NCBI GenBank assembly: GCA_021298335.1
Contig: JAJTEZ010000001.1
Coordinates: 1-64,000 of the forward strand
Reading direction: 5' to 3'
DNA length: 64,000 bases
Source: Saprospiraceae bacterium
Lineage (GTDB): Bacteria; Bacteroidota; Bacteroidia; Chitinophagales; Saprospiraceae
Position 1 is the first letter of the stretch. Every line of letters begins with the position of its first letter. Below are positions 1 through 9,116 of the stretch, piece by piece. The notes beneath the pieces were generated by a model, which did no database searches, was not told the DNA's origin, and saw only the letters and a program-made list of their open reading frames with translations. The translations under genes were made by a program, and so were the position numbers.

Positions 1-128
1 AAAATAAACATATGAAATGAGCATGAGGCGATCACGCAAAGCAGGATGATTATTTCTCATGCGAATTCCATATGATCTTGATAATCAGACACTAGGAGAG
101 TGACAAACTAAAAATAAACATATGAAAT
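1..128. repeat. 18-nt direct repeat (aaaataaacatatgaaat), copies at 1-18 and 111-128
   Basis: Exact match of 18 nt, extending to 22/24 with two mismatches (gagcat vs atgcat). Confidence 0.8.
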
Positions 129-232
129 ATGCATTTATTGTTTTACACAAACCACAATGAAGACTTTTCAACTGTATTACATAATGAACCGATAATAAAC
201 ATTTTACAGAGTACTAAATTAGAGATCAACAT

Positions 233-577
233 ATGAACTTCTCAGATTATCAAAAGAAAGTAGATCATTGGATACAAACTATAGGAGTCAGATATTTTGC
301 TGAAACAACAAATGCTCTGATCCTCTCTGAAGAAGTGGGAGAGGTTTCGCGACTCATCTCCCGAATGTATGGCGAACAATCATTTCGCCAACCAGTTTCT
401 CCTGATGAACAGAAAGAGATGCTCGCAGATGAACTTGCGGATGTTCTATGGGTTGTAGTATGCTTGGCAAATCAGACAGGAATCAATCTGGAGGATGCTA
501 TTCACGCTAATTTCAATAAAAAAAATCAAAGGGACTTTTCCAGACATCAGGATAATCCCAAGTTACACTCATCATAA
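233..577 (+). CDS. MazG-like nucleotide pyrophosphohydrolase
   Basis: 114 aa; EEVGE...DELADVLWVVVCLANQTG motif of the MazG/all-alpha NTP-PPase family. Confidence 0.85.
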   Translation: MNFSDYQKKVDHWIQTIGVRYFAETTNALILSEEVGEVSRLISRMYGEQSFRQPVSPDEQKEMLADELADVLWVVVCLANQTGINLEDAIHANFNKKNQRDFSRHQDNPKLHSS

Positions 578-596
578 CACTAATTCAAAATATCCA

Positions 597-2711
597 GTGC
601 ATTACAAACTCCTCTTCATTTTTTGCATCTTTCTGGGGAACTTTTCCAGTGAATTGCAAGCGCAGAATATTGCAGATTTTGTTTCCGTAACTCCTGCAAT
701 TCAATCTACGAATTTTATTTTCCCCGAATCACACAAGTTTCAAAAAATTCTGGAACATAATGATGAAATCACAGGTGGAACAATGCGCGACAAATTTGAC
801 TTTACAGCATATGTACCTGCTTTAGGATCTTCTAAAAATGGATACCTGAGTATTAATCATGAATTGAGTCCGGGTGGTGTCACTGCAATGCAATGCCAGC
901 TAGACACAATCGCAAAATTGTGGACGGTCTCACAAATCTCAGAAATAGATTTTTCTTCTACTACCGTAAATGGTACATCCAATAATTGCTCTGGTGCAGT
1001 AACACCCTGGGCAAACGTAATTTCCTGCGAAGAAACCTCAGTGACGACAGATACAAATGCAGATGGTTACTACGATTTAGGCTGGCATGTAGAAATAAAT
1101 CCTGCGACAAAACAGGTCATAGGTAAACGTTGGGCAATGGGCAATGGTCCCAAGGAAAATGCTGTAATTCACAGCAATTTAAAAACAGTGTATTTTGGAA
1201 ACGATGCCAATCCAGGGTACTTGTTTCGCTTCGTGGCCAATAATACTTCAGATTTATCTAGCGGAAACTTATTTGTTTACACTGGTCCAAAAACAGGCGC
1301 CGGTACATGGGTTCAACTTGCAAATTCTACTGCAACGGAAAGAAATACTACGATGTCTCTTGCGGCAGCTGCAGGCGCGACAGTATTCAATGGCATTGAA
1401 GATGTAGAACTGGGCCCGGATGGAAAGGTCTATTTTTCAGTAAAAAATGAAAATAGAGTATATCGATTTAGTGATACCGACCCACTAACGGGGTTGACTA
1501 CATCATCAATGGAAACATATGTAGGCAATGCTTCCTATAGCATTACTCACAATGGCGGATCTACCGTGGTGCCATGGGGAACTGGAAATGATAATCTGGC
1601 TTTTGATAGTCAGGGAAATTTGTGGGTACTCCAGGATGGAGACAATAATTATATCTGGGTTGTACTCAACGGACATTCACAAGCATCACCACAGGTAAAA
1701 CTATTTGGAATCGCACCCGCTGGTTCTGAACCAACAGGAATAACATTTACACCGGATTATAAGTATTTATTTCTTTCTTTCCAGCATCCCAGCTCCACTA
1801 ACAATACAGACTACCAGGAAGATGCAGCGTTTCACCAGATAGGTTTTGAAAAAGACATTGCAATAGTGATGGCATTATCTCAAAACCTTGGATGCAGCCT
1901 TGCCGGTCAGTCTTGTGATGATAATAATCCTGCAACCGCCTCAGATGCGTACACAACTTATTGTGTTTGTCAGGGTTTGCCACTTGCAGATACCATTACA
2001 ATACAGTTAATTACCGGAAATGATGATGCTGAACAGAATTCATCAAGCGGGACTTTATCAACGACGAGTACTGATCTGGAAATGGTCATGGATGGCACAA
2101 CTCAACAGGTTATTGGCATTCGATTTAAAAATATTCCTATTCTGAAAAATTCCTTGATAGAAGAAGCAAGCATTCAGTTTACAGCCGATGAAGTGACAAC
2201 AGCAGCCACCAGTATTTGGATACATGGTGAAAAGGCAGCCAGCGCACAACCATACAACACAGGAGATCTGTACAATATCTCTGAAAGGGTAAAAACAACC
2301 GACAGTGTTTCATGGGGGGTTCCGGCATGGAATTCCATTGGAGAATCAGGTCCTAATCAAAAAACACCAGACCTATCCTCAATTGTCCAGGAAATTATCA
2401 ACCAGAATGACTGGGCAAGCGGCAATGATCTCTCTTTTATCATAACAGGTTCAGGATCGAGAGTTGCCGATTCATTTGAAGGAGGTAGCAATAATGCTCC
2501 AAAATTGCAAATAGCCTACAGACTTCAAAATGTCAATAACGTCGGAATTGGGGTCACAGATCCAGCCACCAAACTGCAGGTAAAGGATGGAGATATCTTT
2601 TTAGAGACCTTGGGTACAAGCTTGATTTTGAGATCACCCGATGGAAACTGCTGGAAAATTTCAGTATCCAATACCGGTATCATTCAAGCGACTCAGGTAA
2701 CCTGTCCATAG
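597..2711 (+). CDS. Secreted PhoX/DUF839-like beta-propeller protein with extra C-terminal modules
   Basis: The 495 ATG overlaps mazG. An in-frame GTG at 597 gives a clean signal peptide (MHYKLLFIFCIFLGNFSSELQAQ). N-terminal part resembles PhoX/DUF839 (LSINHELSPGG, SCEETSVTTD, GIEDVELGPDGKVYFS, PAGSEPTGITFTPD). Confidence 0.7.
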   Translation: MHYKLLFIFCIFLGNFSSELQAQNIADFVSVTPAIQSTNFIFPESHKFQKILEHNDEITGGTMRDKFDFTAYVPALGSSKNGYLSINHELSPGGVTAMQCQLDTIAKLWTVSQISEIDFSSTTVNGTSNNCSGAVTPWANVISCEETSVTTDTNADGYYDLGWHVEINPATKQVIGKRWAMGNGPKENAVIHSNLKTVYFGNDANPGYLFRFVANNTSDLSSGNLFVYTGPKTGAGTWVQLANSTATERNTTMSLAAAAGATVFNGIEDVELGPDGKVYFSVKNENRVYRFSDTDPLTGLTTSSMETYVGNASYSITHNGGSTVVPWGTGNDNLAFDSQGNLWVLQDGDNNYIWVVLNGHSQASPQVKLFGIAPAGSEPTGITFTPDYKYLFLSFQHPSSTNNTDYQEDAAFHQIGFEKDIAIVMALSQNLGCSLAGQSCDDNNPATASDAYTTYCVCQGLPLADTITIQLITGNDDAEQNSSSGTLSTTSTDLEMVMDGTTQQVIGIRFKNIPILKNSLIEEASIQFTADEVTTAATSIWIHGEKAASAQPYNTGDLYNISERVKTTDSVSWGVPAWNSIGESGPNQKTPDLSSIVQEIINQNDWASGNDLSFIITGSGSRVADSFEGGSNNAPKLQIAYRLQNVNNVGIGVTDPATKLQVKDGDIFLETLGTSLILRSPDGNCWKISVSNTGIIQATQVTCP

Positions 2712-2778
2712 CCCAAGGGTAAATGGCTTTTATCGTCAATTTCTTTTCCCGTACATTTGAACATAAAACACAATTTAT

Positions 2779-4896
2779 ATGAATGCTCCGGAATCTCAGT
2801 CAGACAGGATGGAACAGACGATGCACTTTCTGAAGAATGAAGCCAAATTGGAGGATATAGAAATTCTGCGTGGAATATTGCATTTTCATGAGCGAAAATA
2901 TTATGTAGAGGACGACCCGATCGTCAGTGATTACGATTACGACAGGTTATATCAACAGTTGGTACGACTGGAAGAACGATTTCCAGACCGGATTACTCCC
3001 GATTCGCCGACTCAACGAGTAAGTTCAGATTTGTCAGGTGATTTTGTTTCAGTGCAGCATAAAGTCCCGATGCTATCCTTAGACAATTCCTACAATGAAC
3101 AGGATCTTGATGATTTTGACCAGGCAGTGAAAAAATTATGTAGTCTTCCTACTGACGCAAAAGTTGAATATTGTGTAGAACCAAAATTTGATGGAGGTAG
3201 TATTGCTTTGTTGTACGAAAATGATGTATTAGTCAGAGCAGCAACCCGAGGAAACGGCACTATGGGGGAAGAAATGACGCCAAATGCAAAAACACTGCCC
3301 AGCATACCTTTGCGGGCTAACTTTTCTGACCTAGGAATTAAAGTTGCAGAACTCAGAGGGGAAGCATTGATAAAAAAAGAGATTTTTCAAAAAATAAATG
3401 GAGACCGCGAAAAGGAAGGGCTGGTTCTCTTTGCTAATCCACGAAATGCTGCCACAGGCGGACTACGAACCAAAGATCCCAACGAAACTAGAAAAAGAGG
3501 ACTCGAAGCATTCGTGTATCACCTCGCCTACGCAGAAACTGCAGATGGACGAAATTTTCTTCCTAGTCTGCAAACACATATAGCAGGAATAGATCTTTTA
3601 GGTAACCTTGGATTTAAAATTCCGAAAGAGGGAAAAACTCTTTGTCAGGGTATTAGCGAGGTGCACACTTTTGTCAGAAAATGGGAAGAATACAGGGATG
3701 CATACGATTATGAAATCGACGGCATGGTAATCAAAGTCAATCAGCTTGTACTTCAGGAAAAATGCGGCTTCACGGCACACCATCCCCGGTGGGCAATAGC
3801 ATTCAAATTTAAACCCAAACAAGCAACCAGCACATTATTGTCAGTAGAGTATCAGGTTGGTAAAGTAGGGTCTATTACCCCGGTTGCTAAAATTGAACCC
3901 ATTCATCTGGCCGGAGTGATGGTCTCTTCAATTTCTTTGCACAATGAAGAGTTTATTACTTCAAAGGATCTAAGGATAAATGACAAAGTCCTGGTAGAAA
4001 GGGCGGGCGATGTCATTCCGTATATCGTAAAGTCATTCCCTGAACTTCGGACTGGAATCGAACAGGAAATTTACTTCCCTGAAAATTGTCCTATCAATAG
4101 CACAGAGAGCCCTGTTGCTTTGATTCGAGAGGAGGGAGAAGCAGCGTGGAGATGCCCCAGCTGTGTTTGTGGAGCGCAAAATTTGCAAAAACTCATTTTT
4201 CACATATCTAAAGATGCCATGGATGTTGACGGCCTTGGAAAGTCAAACATAGAGCGATTTTACAATCTCGGCTGGGTCAAAGACGTTTCGGATGTCTACC
4301 ATCTGGAGTATGAAAAAATTTCCCTGTTGGAGGGTTTCGGCAAGAAATCAGCAGAGAAAATCAGAGTATCTGTAGAAAAGGCAATGAAAAATCCCATTCA
4401 TCGGCTCTTACATTCTCTAAGCATTCATCACCTGGGTAAGAAAGCCAGCAAGTTGATTGCCGAACACATCAGTCACGTATTGGATTTACAGCAATGGACA
4501 GTGGAACAATACCTTCAAATAAAAGATATAGGCCCTGTCGTGGCTGAAAATATGAAAACCTGGTTTTCCAACCAGTCTAATATTGACATGTTGATTCGGA
4601 TGGAAACATACGGCGTTAATCTCGCCCAAACAGAGGAGGACAAACCATTGGAAGTCTCGGCAAACGGGAAACTTTCGGGCAAAACAATTTTATTTACGGG
4701 AACACTGTTGAGAATGGGCCGTAAAGAAGCGGAAGAAAAAGCAGCTAAAGCCGGCGCCAGAAATATATCAGCAGTCAGCGGTCAGCTCGATATGTTGGTG
4801 GTTGGCGAGAAAGCCGGCTCAAAACTCAAGAAAGCCCGGGAGCTGGGTACTGTGCAAATTTTGACTGAAGATGAATTTTTACAACTACTCGAATGA
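2779..4896 (+). CDS. ligA: NAD-dependent DNA ligase LigA
   Basis: 705 aa; adenylation motif (EPKFDGGSIALLYENDVLVRAATRGNG), Cys4 zinc finger, HhH and C-terminal BRCT domain. Confidence 0.97.
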   Translation: MNAPESQSDRMEQTMHFLKNEAKLEDIEILRGILHFHERKYYVEDDPIVSDYDYDRLYQQLVRLEERFPDRITPDSPTQRVSSDLSGDFVSVQHKVPMLSLDNSYNEQDLDDFDQAVKKLCSLPTDAKVEYCVEPKFDGGSIALLYENDVLVRAATRGNGTMGEEMTPNAKTLPSIPLRANFSDLGIKVAELRGEALIKKEIFQKINGDREKEGLVLFANPRNAATGGLRTKDPNETRKRGLEAFVYHLAYAETADGRNFLPSLQTHIAGIDLLGNLGFKIPKEGKTLCQGISEVHTFVRKWEEYRDAYDYEIDGMVIKVNQLVLQEKCGFTAHHPRWAIAFKFKPKQATSTLLSVEYQVGKVGSITPVAKIEPIHLAGVMVSSISLHNEEFITSKDLRINDKVLVERAGDVIPYIVKSFPELRTGIEQEIYFPENCPINSTESPVALIREEGEAAWRCPSCVCGAQNLQKLIFHISKDAMDVDGLGKSNIERFYNLGWVKDVSDVYHLEYEKISLLEGFGKKSAEKIRVSVEKAMKNPIHRLLHSLSIHHLGKKASKLIAEHISHVLDLQQWTVEQYLQIKDIGPVVAENMKTWFSNQSNIDMLIRMETYGVNLAQTEEDKPLEVSANGKLSGKTILFTGTLLRMGRKEAEEKAAKAGARNISAVSGQLDMLVVGEKAGSKLKKARELGTVQILTEDEFLQLLE

Positions 4897-4916
4897 TGTC
4901 TTTGCAAAATTAAATT

Positions 4917-5711
4917 TTACCAACCGTCTCCGTCAATCAAATTTCCGAGTCCACCCAAGACACTGCCCTCATCTTTTCGGCCATAGCCACCTGCGTGACT
5001 CATTACTCTGTCAGCGAGTCGACTGAAAGGAAGTGACTGAATCCAGACTTTACCAGGTCCTGTCAATGTCGCAAAAAACAACCCTTCGCCCCCAAACAAG
5101 GCATTCTTGATGCCTTTCACAAAAACAATGTCGTAGTCAACATTGCGGGTAAATGCCACAAGACAGCCTGTATCAACACGAAGTCTTTCTCCGGCCCTCA
5201 ATTCTTTTTCTATGATATAGCCGCCGGCATGAATGAAAGCCATCCCGTCACCTTCCAGCTTTTGCATGATAAAGCCTTCACCTCCAAAAAATCCACGACC
5301 CAGTTTTCGGGAGAATTCAATGCCAACCATGGTCCCTTTAGCAGCACAAAGAAAAGCATCTTTCTGACAAATCAATTTTCCCTCGTATTGTGTCAAATCA
5401 ACAGGAATGATCTTTCCGGGATAAGGTGATGCAAATGAAATTCTGCCTTTACCGACGCCAGTCTGCGTATATGCTGTCATGAACAAATTTTCACCTGTAA
5501 GCAATCTCTTTCCTGCCCCCATTAGCTTTCCCATAAAACCTTGGTTTTCCTGCGCCCCATCTCCAAAAATGGTTTGCATGTCGATAGAATCATCCATCAT
5601 CAACATCCCACCAGGTTCAGCAATCACGGTTTCTCCCGGATCCAGCTCTATTTCCACCATTTGCATTTCCTCTCCTAAGATTCGGAAATCGATTTCATGT
5701 GCGTTTTGCAT
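4917..5711 (-). CDS. TIGR00266 / AIM24 family protein
   Basis: 264 aa; [26 protein letters not shown] and [15 protein letters not shown] motifs. Confidence 0.88.
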   Translation of the reverse strand: MQNAHEIDFRILGEEMQMVEIELDPGETVIAEPGGMLMMDDSIDMQTIFGDGAQENQGFMGKLMGAGKRLLTGENLFMTAYTQTGVGKGRISFASPYPGKIIPVDLTQYEGKLICQKDAFLCAAKGTMVGIEFSRKLGRGFFGGEGFIMQKLEGDGMAFIHAGGYIIEKELRAGERLRVDTGCLVAFTRNVDYDIVFVKGIKNALFGGEGLFFATLTGPGKVWIQSLPFSRLADRVMSHAGGYGRKDEGSVLGGLGNLIDGDGW

Positions 5712-5792
5712 AAACCAAATTTTTTCAATATAAATCGTTCTAGGACAAAAATAGTTCTCTAAAAACTCAAAGTTCTGCCGGTATTTCTATGA

Positions 5793-6965
5793 ATGAATCC
5801 ACAATTTCGATTAGATTTAGCCCAAATCCTTATTATAATGAACAAACGGCTTTTGTCGATAGATATTTTCAGAGGAATGACGATTTTCTTTATGATCGTT
5901 GTAAATACACCCGGATCGTGGGACTATGTATATGCACCGTTAAGGCATGCCAAATGGGATGGGCTGACACCCACAGATCTTGTATTTCCGTTTTTTCTCT
6001 TTATAGTAGGCGTATCTCTTTTTCTGTCAAATCAAAATGGATTTAAACAAGGAGTTATCTATGTAAGGAAAAAAGCGATTACCAGAGGTCTCACAATAGT
6101 ACTGTTGGGATTGTTATTAAACTGGTATCCGTTCTTTACAAAATCCTTAGATCAACTCCGGATTTTTGGGGTTCTGCAGCGCATCGGAATCAGCTTTCTT
6201 TGCGCCTCACTTCTCGTAACAATCATCCCGAAAAAAAGAGTTTGGTGGCTGGTTATGGTTTTGCTTTTTACCTATTGCCTTATGATCTTATCCGTCGGAG
6301 AAGGGGCTCTTACGCTGGAAGGTAATTTAGTCCGAAAAGTTGATCTTTGGCTGCTGGGCGAAAATCATGTGTACAAAGGTTATGGTATACCTTTCGACCC
6401 GGAAGGACTGTTAAGCACAATACCATCCGTAGTGACAGTTTTACTGGGATATATCACAGGGGCAATGCTGACAGAATATCCGGATAAAACACAATTGATT
6501 AAAGCACTAATCAAAACAGGCACCCTTTTGACAATTTTTTCTCTGATTTTGGATCAGACCATCATTCCCATTAACAAACCCATTTGGTCAGCAAGTTATG
6601 TTTTAATAACAGCAGGTTTCGCAATGTTTCTATTGTCTTTATTGATCTGGATCATTGATATCAGGAAATGGATAACTCTTTTTGGAAAAAATGAGCATTT
6701 CAATCCCTTATCCAGGTGGGCAGAAGTGTTTCATGTTTTTGGAGTGAACCCCCTTGTTAGTTATATACTGTCCGGATTATTTGTCAAGACAGCATTACTG
6801 ATAAAGATTTCAGATAAAAACCTGTATCAATGGACATTCAGTCAGGTATATCAACCTTATCTGGGTGATTATTTTGGATCTCTCGTATTTGCAATTTCTT
6901 ATGCATTGTTCATCTGGATTTTTGCCTACATCCTCTACAGGAAGGAAATTATTATCAAGGCTTAA
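5793..6965 (+). CDS. Multi-pass membrane protein, heparan-alpha-glucosaminide N-acetyltransferase-like (DUF5009/NagX-like)
   Basis: LSIDIFRGMTIFFMIVVNTPGSW...HAKWDGLTPTDLVFPFFLFIVGVS signature. The start may be the internal ATG giving MNKRLLSIDIFRG. Confidence 0.85.
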   Translation: MNPQFRLDLAQILIIMNKRLLSIDIFRGMTIFFMIVVNTPGSWDYVYAPLRHAKWDGLTPTDLVFPFFLFIVGVSLFLSNQNGFKQGVIYVRKKAITRGLTIVLLGLLLNWYPFFTKSLDQLRIFGVLQRIGISFLCASLLVTIIPKKRVWWLVMVLLFTYCLMILSVGEGALTLEGNLVRKVDLWLLGENHVYKGYGIPFDPEGLLSTIPSVVTVLLGYITGAMLTEYPDKTQLIKALIKTGTLLTIFSLILDQTIIPINKPIWSASYVLITAGFAMFLLSLLIWIIDIRKWITLFGKNEHFNPLSRWAEVFHVFGVNPLVSYILSGLFVKTALLIKISDKNLYQWTFSQVYQPYLGDYFGSLVFAISYALFIWIFAYILYRKEIIIKA

Positions 6966-7000
6966 CAAAAATTTCATCTAATTTTGCCACAAAAAACAGA

Positions 7001-7465
7001 GTGAAATCAATCCTTAGTCTATTGGGCATAGCACTTACTGTACTGTCCTGCAACAGCGATGTGTTATATGAACAAGAAGAACGTCCGGGGAATCCATGGA
7101 AATCAGACCAGATTCTGACATACAAATATGAGGTAACTGATACAATACACCCGTATGATATTGTGCTTAAGGTTCATCACAGCGATACATTCGCATATGA
7201 AAACCTATATGTTAAAATTGCTACATTTTTTCCCAAAGGAGATTCGATTGTTAGCCCGCTTTCACTTGAACTGGCAGATGACCAGGGAAACTGGCAAGGG
7301 AAATGCAAATCCGGCAACTGTGAGACAACTATTGTAATGTCTCAGGCCGCCTACTACCCACAAACCGGTATATATAAGTTGCAACTTGAACAGTTTTCAA
7401 GAGAGGATGAACTGCCAGGAATTGAAAGCATTCAGATAATCGTCAGAAAACACACCGGTAAATGA
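7001..7465 (+). CDS. gldH: Gliding motility lipoprotein GldH
   Basis: 154 aa; lipobox-like LTVLSCNSD; GldH-like body (F..NLY(V/I)KI, SLELADDQGNWQGKCKSG). GTG start. Confidence 0.82.
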   Translation: MKSILSLLGIALTVLSCNSDVLYEQEERPGNPWKSDQILTYKYEVTDTIHPYDIVLKVHHSDTFAYENLYVKIATFFPKGDSIVSPLSLELADDQGNWQGKCKSGNCETTIVMSQAAYYPQTGIYKLQLEQFSREDELPGIESIQIIVRKHTGK

Positions 7466-8886
7466 CACAAAAACTCGAGCGCATCATAGCATTCTTTTCC
7501 TGGCTAATCATCACACTTTTTATAGCTTACTTTAAGTTCAGCTATCACGAATTATGGAAAGATGAATGGCAGGCTTGGTTTGTGGCGAGGGATATGTCAA
7601 TTGGAAAACTACTTTCATTTCTGTATTATGAAGGCCATCCGGCGCTTTGGTATCTGTATCTGAAAATATTTACCCCTTTTTCTCAGATAGTCACAGAAAC
7701 AGCTTTGTTGTCCTTCGCACATCTCGTCGTTATTTCAAGTGCGATTTGGGTGTTATTTTTCAAAGTTCAGGGCCAGTTACTTTTAAAATGGCTATATGTT
7801 CTTTCCTATTTTTTCTTCTTCGAATATGGAATCATCAATCGGGGTTACGCTTTGGTAGTACTGCTTTCGCTGATGGTAATATGGCAACTCCAGCAGGAAA
7901 ATCGACAAACAAAAACATTGTTGTTCTCACTATTCCTTCTCTGTCAGACAGAGGTATATGGAGCTATGATGGCAATGGGATTTGGCGTTGTTCTTTGGGC
8001 GAAGGCAGGATATACGATTAAAACAGAAATTCAGAAAGCTGGATGGGCTATCCTTTCTGGCTTGTTTTGTTTTGTGCTCAGTGTGTTTCCCCGAACATCC
8101 GGACACGTCGCAAAAACGAAGGGAAAAATGCTCAGCCTTACAGATACCTGGCTGACATCCTTACAGGGCAATCTTAGCAATGCATTTTTGCCTGGAGGAA
8201 CAAAAGATACATTTGTATACGGATGGACCATACACGGATTGCTACTTTCGGCTTTTGTGATCGCCGCACTTTATTGGATTTTCAGAAAACAGAAACACTA
8301 TCTTCTTCCGCTGGCCTTTTTTACTGGCATGATGATTTTATTTAGTGCACTGGTTTTTATGGGAGGTATCAGACAGTGGGGTATGGGCTATGTGTTTTTT
8401 ATGTCTTTGTTGTTACTGCAAGGCTTACACTTCCGCACAGAAAAGATATCTCTTTGGCTAGTTCTTACTTTGTCCATATTTCAAATGGTCCATGGTTTCA
8501 GGGCTTTAAAGGAAGATTTCAAGCTCCCATTCACCAATGCATTGGAGGCAGGTCTTTTTATTCGTGAGAAGGTCCCGGAAAAAGTGCCGGTTGTCGCAAT
8601 CAATAAATTTGAAACAGCACCTGTAGGGGGATATGCCGGAAGAAAGTTCTATGAACTTCCTTCAGGAACACCTTTCAGTTATTTTCGGTGGGTAGACCGC
8701 ATCTATATTCCTACACAGGGGGAGATTCAATTATTTGCCAGATACAAAAACGTTGGGGGAGTCGTGATCATTAGCCCAACGCCACTGGATGAAGAGAGGT
8801 TTCCATCTGCTAAATTATGGAAGCAGTTTACCTCGCTGAATTATAAAAATGAAAATTATTTTCTTTACAGCTTGCCGGTAAAGTAA
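7462..8886 (+). CDS. GT-C-fold membrane glycosyltransferase-like protein
   Basis: 474 aa multi-TM protein with an N-terminal acidic loop (KDEWQAW...YYEGHPALWYLYLK). ATGA overlap with gldH. Confidence 0.6.
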   Translation: MTQKLERIIAFFSWLIITLFIAYFKFSYHELWKDEWQAWFVARDMSIGKLLSFLYYEGHPALWYLYLKIFTPFSQIVTETALLSFAHLVVISSAIWVLFFKVQGQLLLKWLYVLSYFFFFEYGIINRGYALVVLLSLMVIWQLQQENRQTKTLLFSLFLLCQTEVYGAMMAMGFGVVLWAKAGYTIKTEIQKAGWAILSGLFCFVLSVFPRTSGHVAKTKGKMLSLTDTWLTSLQGNLSNAFLPGGTKDTFVYGWTIHGLLLSAFVIAALYWIFRKQKHYLLPLAFFTGMMILFSALVFMGGIRQWGMGYVFFMSLLLLQGLHFRTEKISLWLVLTLSIFQMVHGFRALKEDFKLPFTNALEAGLFIREKVPEKVPVVAINKFETAPVGGYAGRKFYELPSGTPFSYFRWVDRIYIPTQGEIQLFARYKNVGGVVIISPTPLDEERFPSAKLWKQFTSLNYKNENYFLYSLPVK

Positions 8887-8888
8887 AT

Positions 8889-9101
8889 TTATTTCTCACA
8901 GGGTCCGGAAACAAAAGAAGTGATTCCGGCACACTTTGCTTCACTGGCATTGCCATATGTTTTTTGATTACATCCGCAAACAGGCATGTATTCCTTGGTA
9001 GAAACACATCCGTCAACAGGTTTTTCCTCGCAGGTATCTTTTGTACAGGCAAATATGAAGGTACAAGATAAAACCACTATACTCAATATTTTTCCACTCA
9101 T
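8889..9101 (-). CDS. Small Kazal-type inhibitor-domain lipoprotein
   Basis: 70 aa; lipobox TFIFAC; Kazal-like EYMPVCGCNQKTYGNASEAKCAGI. Confidence 0.8.
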   Translation of the reverse strand: MSGKILSIVVLSCTFIFACTKDTCEEKPVDGCVSTKEYMPVCGCNQKTYGNASEAKCAGITSFVSGPCEK

Positions 9102-9116
9102 CTATATAACCAGATT

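Noticed and set aside
495-596. 83-nt overlap between mazG and the PhoX-like gene
   Set aside because: An in-frame GTG at 597 after the mazG stop gives a proper signal peptide, so the overlap is an ORF-caller artefact.
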